From the NCBI GenBank assembly GCA_037384445.1, contig JARRNY010000119.1, positions 1 to 9,069 of the forward strand: a stretch of DNA of 9,069 bases, written 5' to 3'. Positions 5,361 through 9,069 of the stretch are shown one piece after another. Origin of the DNA: Thiodiazotropha sp037384445 (GTDB taxonomy: Bacteria > Pseudomonadota > Gammaproteobacteria > Chromatiales > Chromatiaceae). The translations under genes and the position numbers were made by a program. Under the pieces are notes generated by a model. The model was not told where the DNA came from. It searched no databases and was given only the letters and a program-made list of their open reading frames with translations. Every line of letters starts with the position of its first letter. The first letter of the stretch is position 1.

Positions 5361-6338
5361 TCAGCCGTCAGCCTGTTGTGCCTCTTTTTCCCGCTTCTGT
5401 AGCCAGACCTCCAAACCCTGAGCATCCAGTTCCAGATCCATCGCCATGAGCTGTTCAATCTCCTGTGGCGAGCGAGAAGTGCCGTGCTGTTCAAGACTGG
5501 CCAGAAGCCAGCGGAGCAGGTCGGAGCGGATCTGCTCAATACGCTCCCGCCCGGGATTGGCATCGGCGGCGAGGGCAGTGGTGGTGAACTGATCGAGTGA
5601 GCCACGCAGCATCTCCACCAGTCGGGCCGGTTGTTCTACCGCACAGTAGTGGGTCAGGTAGATGACCTCTGGTTCCAGTGCCATCAGCCGGTCAATCGTC
5701 TCATGCCAGGCCGAGGGGTCGAACTGAATCGGTGTCGAAGTGGCGAGGAGGAAAGGTCCTGCTTCGGTGTCGAACTCCCGGTAGGAGAGGCCGAAGGTGT
5801 CGCCGGTAAAGAGGCCCCGACTCTGATCGTCGAAGAGACAGATATGGTGGCGTGCATGCCCCGGAGTGTCGAGGCAGAGTAGCTCTCGGCTGCCCAGCTG
5901 CAGCCGATGTCCGTCCGGTGCCTCAATGGTTCGGTGCTCATCCACCGGAATCAGTTCGCCGAAATCCTGTTTGAACTTCTCTTCCCCATAGACCGCAGTG
6001 GCGCCGGCAGCGAGCTTGCTTGGGTCGATCATATGACGCGCGCCATAGGGATGAATCACCATGCTTGCCTGGGGCAGTTGCTGCATGAGCGCGCCGGCCC
6101 CACCCGCATGGTCCAGATGGACATGGGTCGGTATGACATATTTAACCTGTTCGGGGGCAAGCCCCTTTTCCTCCAGCACCTGCATGAGCATCGGCACAGT
6201 ATGGCTGGTGCCGGTGTCGATGAAAGCGGCCTCTCCCTGGGATTCGATCAGATAGCAGGCGGCCAGACCCGGACGCTGATACTCGGTATCGATGCAGGTA
6301 ATCTGATGGGGAAGTTCTTGATAGCGGGGCTGTGGCAT
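5361..6338 (-). CDS. Metallo-beta-lactamase-fold hydrolase
   Basis: Cytoplasmic dinuclear metal hydrolase of 325 residues, no signal peptide. The full set of metal ligands is present: THVHLDH (His72, His74, Asp76, His77), TPGHARHH (His161), GDTFG (Asp180) and LTHY (His230). The N-terminal strand FIDTGTS at 39-45 is also typical. The first 235 residues are the MBL domain. The remaining 90 form a helical, acidic C-terminal extension (LRGSLDQF to the end), with no recognised domain, ending in a charged segment WLQKREKEAQQADG. The ATG at 6338 has AGGAG (6349-6353) about 10 bases upstream. The gene starts 28 bases after the plsY stop on the same strand and probably shares its transcript. Relatives include glyoxalase II, lactonases and flavodiiron-like hydrolases; the substrate cannot be told. 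Membership in the fold is secure. Confidence 0.93.
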   Translation of the reverse strand: MPQPRYQELPHQITCIDTEYQRPGLAACYLIESQGEAAFIDTGTSHTVPMLMQVLEEKGLAPEQVKYVIPTHVHLDHAGGAGALMQQLPQASMVIHPYGARHMIDPSKLAAGATAVYGEEKFKQDFGELIPVDEHRTIEAPDGHRLQLGSRELLCLDTPGHARHHICLFDDQSRGLFTGDTFGLSYREFDTEAGPFLLATSTPIQFDPSAWHETIDRLMALEPEVIYLTHYCAVEQPARLVEMLRGSLDQFTTTALAADANPGRERIEQIRSDLLRWLLASLEQHGTSRSPQEIEQLMAMDLELDAQGLEVWLQKREKEAQQADG

Positions 6339-6366
6339 GGTGCGCAGGCTCCTGTCGGGTTTGTAT

Positions 6367-6981
6367 CTATTCTGGATCGGGTCCGATACCGTTCTCGTCT
6401 GCGATCTTTCCCTCTTCGCCCTGTAGCAGATTTCGGATGTTGGAGCGATGGCGCCAGAAGAGGATCAAGCTGACCAGAATCTGCATCACAACCAGTTCGG
6501 GAGCCGGCCAGATCAGCCAGACGATGAGCGGCGCCAGGGCCATGGAGACCAGTGCCGCCAGCGAAGAGATGTTGACTACCTTGGCCATGAAGAGCCAGAT
6601 CAGCCCCACGCCGGCACCGACCCCCCAGTGCAGACCAAACTGAACGCCGAGGGCCGTGGCGACGCCTTTGCCACCTTTGAAGCCGAAGAAGATGGGGTAG
6701 AGATGTCCCAGAAAGGCGGCCATGCCGGTCAATGCCAGAATCATTGGCGAGGCATCCAGCAGATGACCCGCCAGCATGGGGATGAAGCCCTTGAGTGAAT
6801 CCCCGAGCAGGGTGATGGCGGCCGCTTTTTTGCCGCCGATACGCAGCACATTGGTGGCGCCCGGATTGTTTGAACCCTGGGTGCGTGGATCTGGCAGCCC
6901 CATGAGCCGGCAGACGATAATGGCGCTGGAGACGGAGCCGAGCAGATAGGCGCCAATGACGAGGAGTGATTGCAGCAACAT
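6367..6981 (-). CDS. plsY: Acyl-phosphate:glycerol-3-phosphate acyltransferase
   Basis: Integral inner-membrane enzyme that transfers the acyl group from acyl phosphate to position 1 of glycerol-3-phosphate, the first step of phospholipid synthesis (with PlsX supplying acyl phosphate). The 204-residue length is normal. Signature segments are GLPDPRTQGSNNPGATNVLR (28-47), GHLYPIFFGFKGGKG (92-106, the phosphate-binding Gly-rich loop) and the C-terminal WRHRSNIRNLL. About five hydrophobic helices are visible, beginning at LLVIGAYLLG. The frame is open to 7065, but the extra 28 residues are unlike PlsY, so ATG 6981 is chosen. No Shine-Dalgarno precedes it; see the promoter entry, which would give a leaderless message. 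Divergent from folB, as in E. coli (ygiH/folB). Confidence 0.95.
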   Translation of the reverse strand: MLLQSLLVIGAYLLGSVSSAIIVCRLMGLPDPRTQGSNNPGATNVLRIGGKKAAAITLLGDSLKGFIPMLAGHLLDASPMILALTGMAAFLGHLYPIFFGFKGGKGVATALGVQFGLHWGVGAGVGLIWLFMAKVVNISSLAALVSMALAPLIVWLIWPAPELVVMQILVSLILFWRHRSNIRNLLQGEEGKIADENGIGPDPE

Positions 6982-6987
6982 CGCGCA

Positions 6988-7016
6988 ATTGGAACCGGTT
7001 GTAGGGATCAGGTCAA
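6988..7016 (-). promoter_or_regulatory. plsY: sigma-70-like promoter for plsY
   Basis: On the minus strand TTGACC (7011-7016, five of six to consensus) and TCCAAT (6988-6993, four of six) are separated by 17 bases. Only six bases lie between the -10 and the plsY ATG, so transcription would begin at or within a base or two of the start codon. Confidence 0.45.
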
Positions 7017-7148
7017 GCGCTGGCAAGTTTGAAGCGAGGTTTCGGGAAGGCTTCCCCGCTGCCACATCTTTCTATTGCGCGATGTGAAACATTCGGGCTA
7101 GGTGCAATGAATTCTATCGTTTGCCAAAAGGTGAGCGATCTCCATGGT

Positions 7149-7176
7149 TTGTATTTGCGCGCCACTCCACTACCAT
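7149..7176 (+). promoter_or_regulatory. folB: Weak candidate promoter for folB-folK
   Basis: TTGTAT (7149-7154) and TACCAT (7171-7176) lie 16 bases apart and would start transcription near 7183, about 30 bases before the folB ATG. Both hexamers are only partial matches, so this is tentative. The rest of 6982-7213 holds no gene I can support. Confidence 0.25.
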
Positions 7177-7213
7177 GTGTCGTTTGTGCAGCTTCACCGA
7201 CAGACTTGATCTC

Positions 7214-7570
7214 ATGGACATCGTTTTTATTCGCGAATTACGTATCGATACCGTTATCGGTATCTATGACTGGGAGCGGGAGATTCGGCAGACAGTCGTC
7301 TTCGATCTCGAGATGGGGGCGGATATCGCCCGCGCCGCAGCTACCGACGCGATCGAGGATACCCTCGACTATAAGGCGGTGAGCAAACGACTGGTGGAGT
7401 TCGTGCGCGAGAGTGAATTCCAACTGGTTGAGACCCTGGCGGAGCGTTGTGCGACGATCGTACTGGAGGAGTTCAACGTCCCCTGGGTTCGCTTGACGGT
7501 AAACAAGGTCGGGGCGGTCAGCGCCGCACGGGATGTGGGCGTGGTTATCGAGCGGGGACAGCGTGACTGA
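7214..7570 (+). CDS. folB: Dihydroneopterin aldolase
   Basis: Converts 7,8-dihydroneopterin to 6-hydroxymethyl-7,8-dihydropterin and glycolaldehyde in folate synthesis; cytoplasmic, normally an octamer. The 118 residues align with E. coli FolB from the first residue: MDIVFI, IGIYDWE (Glu21), LDYKAV (Tyr53), LVETLAER, VRLTVNKVGAV (Lys98) and GVVIERG. Glu, Tyr and Lys are the positions used for substrate binding and catalysis in the family. The frame is open back to 7121, but the upstream residues are unlike FolB and the start MDIVFI is conserved. The ATG at 7214 has no good Shine-Dalgarno. It overlaps folK by 8 bases (GTGACTGA), so the two steps are translationally linked. Confidence 0.95.
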   Translation: MDIVFIRELRIDTVIGIYDWEREIRQTVVFDLEMGADIARAAATDAIEDTLDYKAVSKRLVEFVRESEFQLVETLAERCATIVLEEFNVPWVRLTVNKVGAVSAARDVGVVIERGQRD

Positions 7571-8054
7571 ATCGACAATGGTGCGGGTCTGGCTCAGTCT
7601 GGGTAGCAATATCGACCCGCAACAACAGATTCCCGCCGCCGTGGAGGCCCTGAAGCAACGATTTGGTCATCTGGTGGTCTCTCCGGTCTATGAGAGCCCG
7701 GCGGTGGGTTTCGATGGCGACAACTTTCACAATCTGGTGGTGGGCATCGAAACCGAGCTGGCGCCACGGGAGCTGGCCGGGGTTCTGCGTGAGATTGAGG
7801 GTCAGCACGGTCGGGTCAGAAGCGCTGAGAAATTCTCCTCTCGGACGCTGGATATCGATCTGCTCACCTACGGAGACCGGATCATTGATGAGCCACAGAT
7901 GCAGCTGCCAAGGGATGAGATCTTACGCTATGCTTTTGTTTTGCTGCCCCTCTCCGAGGTGGCGCCGCAAGAGCGGCACCCGTTGAACGGACTCACTTAC
8001 CGGGAGCTTTGGGCCGAATTTGACGCGACTGATCAACCCTTGTGGCGGATATAG
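7563..8054 (+). CDS. folK: 2-amino-4-hydroxy-6-hydroxymethyldihydropteridine pyrophosphokinase
   Basis: Transfers pyrophosphate from ATP to the FolB product; the next folate step. The 163-residue protein has LSLGSN (11-16), SPVYESPAVG (40-49), the ATP loop GRVRSAEKFSSR (83-94, with Arg84, Arg86, Arg94) and RTLDIDLL with the magnesium ligands Asp97 and Asp99, equivalent to E. coli Asp95/Asp97. GTG 7563 is preferred as the start: GGGGA (7554-7558) is 4 bases upstream and it overlaps the folB stop. ATG 7578 is the alternative and would still leave a whole enzyme; the frame from 7533 lies inside folB and is not credible. No obvious terminator follows the TAG at 8052. Confidence 0.94.
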   Translation: MTESTMVRVWLSLGSNIDPQQQIPAAVEALKQRFGHLVVSPVYESPAVGFDGDNFHNLVVGIETELAPRELAGVLREIEGQHGRVRSAEKFSSRTLDIDLLTYGDRIIDEPQMQLPRDEILRYAFVLLPLSEVAPQERHPLNGLTYRELWAEFDATDQPLWRI

Positions 8055-8230
8055 CGTGCTTCACCGGAGTTTGAGCATGGAGGTGGCGGAAGAGCGGGAG
8101 TAGGCATTTTCTTACACGGCTGACCACTGCAACTTGATTCGCCTGCTGCTCTTTTGAAACAATCCCCCCCTCTCAAACCCAATCGAAGCTGACATCGATA
8201 GACACAAGACTCCCCTGAGGTACCCAATTC

Positions 8231-9069
8231 ATGTCCCTGATCAGAGCATTTCCCGGATTGCGTCCAGCGCCCGGCCGCGCCGCCGACGTGGCAGCCCCGC
8301 CCTATGATGTGATGAACGAAGCGGAGGCGCGGGAGATGGTGAGTGGCCGCCCCTGGAGCTTTCTGCATATCTCCCGCCCTGAGGTCGATCTGCCGGAGGG
8401 GACTGACCCCTACGCCCCTGAGGTCTACGCTAAGGCTGCGGAAAATCTGGAAAAAATGGTCAAAGAGGGCGTGTTGGTGCGGGATGAAAAGCCCTGCTAC
8501 TACGTCTACCGCCTGACCATGGGGACCCACCGGCAGACAGGTCTGGTGGCCGCTGCCTCAGTGGAAGCCTACGATACCGATCGTATCAAGAAGCACGAAT
8601 TCACCCGACCTGCGAAAGAGGATGACCGGGTGCGTCAAGTCGATGCCCTGAATGCCCAGACCGGTCCGGTGTTTCTGGTCTACCCCAGTGCTCCCGGCGT
8701 GGACCAGCAGTTGGTTCGCATCGCCCAAGCGCAACCCGATATGGACGTCATGGCAGCCGATGGCGTGCGGCATGAGATCTGGGTGGTGGACGACCAGGAT
8801 GTCGTCGAGCAGCTGACGACCGACTTTGACGCCATGTCCGCCCTCTACGTGGCCGACGGCCACCACCGCTCCGCAGCCGGCTCGCGGGTAGGCGCGGCGC
8901 GCAAGGCAGCCAATCCGGACCACACCGGAGAGGAGTCCTACAACTATTTCCTCAGTGTGATTTTCCCTCACAACCAGATGCAGATCCTCGACTACAATCG
9001 GGTCGTCAAGGACCTCAACGGTCTCGACAAGTCCGCTTTTCTGGCCCGTGTTGCAGAGGCTTTCAACCT
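8231..9069 (+). CDS. DUF1015 family protein, 3' end outside window
   Basis: The frame is open from ATG 8231 to the right edge (279 complete codons); homologues are about 400 residues or more, so roughly the last third is missing. GAGGT (8217-8221) lies 9 bases upstream. Recognisable DUF1015 segments are the N-terminal FPGLRPAPG and APPYDVMN (22-29), FLHISRPE (44-51), RIKKHEFTRPAKEDDR (118-133), QTGPVFLVY, and the hallmark VADGHHRSAAG (DGHHR at 209-213). No signal peptide or membrane segment. The family's biochemistry is poorly known. From memory its genes often sit beside serA/serC, and the DGHHR motif recalls the ParB/SbnI serine-kinase fold. Neither point can be checked here, because what follows is outside the window. 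It is 176 bases after folK and probably separately transcribed. Confidence 0.93.
   Translation, partial: MSLIRAFPGLRPAPGRAADVAAPPYDVMNEAEAREMVSGRPWSFLHISRPEVDLPEGTDPYAPEVYAKAAENLEKMVKEGVLVRDEKPCYYVYRLTMGTHRQTGLVAAASVEAYDTDRIKKHEFTRPAKEDDRVRQVDALNAQTGPVFLVYPSAPGVDQQLVRIAQAQPDMDVMAADGVRHEIWVVDDQDVVEQLTTDFDAMSALYVADGHHRSAAGSRVGAARKAANPDHTGEESYNYFLSVIFPHNQMQILDYNRVVKDLNGLDKSAFLARVAEAFN

Noticed and set aside
5204..5605. Minus-strand frame across the repeats and the hydrolase 3' end
   Set aside because: It is a shadow of the hydrolase frame and of repeat DNA, with Ser/Pro-rich content and no motifs.
6248..6988. Long minus-strand frame overlapping plsY and the hydrolase start
   Set aside because: Arg/His-rich composition typical of an out-of-frame reading; plsY in the other frame has complete family signatures.
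8134..8163. TTGATT and AACAAT, 18 bases apart, as a promoter for the DUF1015 gene
   Set aside because: Both hexamers are poor and the spacing is long; not better than chance in 176 bases. Nothing else in 8055-8230 is convincing.
8033..8971. Two minus-strand frames (8033-8530, 8558-8971) antisense to the DUF1015 gene
   Set aside because: The plus-strand frame has clear DUF1015 motifs and a ribosome site; the antisense frames have none.
1..9069. CRISPR array, tRNA, rRNA, insertion sequence or phage genes
   Set aside because: No regularly spaced repeats, no cloverleaf or rRNA segments seen, and no transposase, integrase or phage structural motif in any frame.

Overview
The window comes from a moderately GC-rich gammaproteobacterium. 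Protein sequences for purC, plsY, folB and folK read like those of gammaproteobacteria, and plsY divergent from folB is an order also known from E. coli. A Prx-Grx fusion followed by a glutathione-reductase relative with NADH-type and altered substrate-pocket residues points to purple sulfur bacteria (Chromatiaceae) or related sulfur oxidisers. That is the group from which glutathione amide metabolism was described. The lineage is an inference; no rRNA or other marker is present.

Layout. (1) 1-2797 is a thiol-redox block: a peroxiredoxin-glutaredoxin fusion cut by the left edge, a 345-base spacer with three successive inverted repeats, a glutathione (amide) reductase, and, convergent with it, a small CPHC glutaredoxin-like protein. 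(2) 2798-5090 holds purC on the minus strand, a divergent unrecognised 144-residue protein with a strong ribosome binding site, and a solitary protein resembling MbcA/ParS/Xre antitoxins. (3) 5103-5348, between convergent genes, holds two tandem units of a small element bounded by inverted repeats. (4) 5361-6981 on the minus strand is plsY followed 28 bases later by a metallo-beta-lactamase-fold hydrolase. (5) 7214-8054 is folB overlapping folK. (6) A DUF1015 protein starts at 8231 and runs off the right edge.

How the genes fit together. The fusion enzyme would reduce peroxides with a low-molecular-weight thiol through its own glutaredoxin domain, and the reductase would regenerate that thiol. 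In the reductase the two Arg residues that bind the NADPH phosphate in E. coli Gor are Leu and Glu, the Ala of the nucleotide-binding fingerprint is Gly, and three positions of the disulfide pocket are Glu, Gln and Trp. This is the pattern expected of an NADH-dependent glutathione amide reductase rather than an ordinary NADPH glutathione reductase, so the pair probably forms a glutathione amide peroxidase cycle. The rest is housekeeping (purine, phospholipid and folate synthesis) interspersed with small uncharacterised genes.

Limits. Everything here is read by eye from one sequence. Family names rest on remembered motifs, not on searches. Promoters and hairpins are unscored, and no folding energies were computed.
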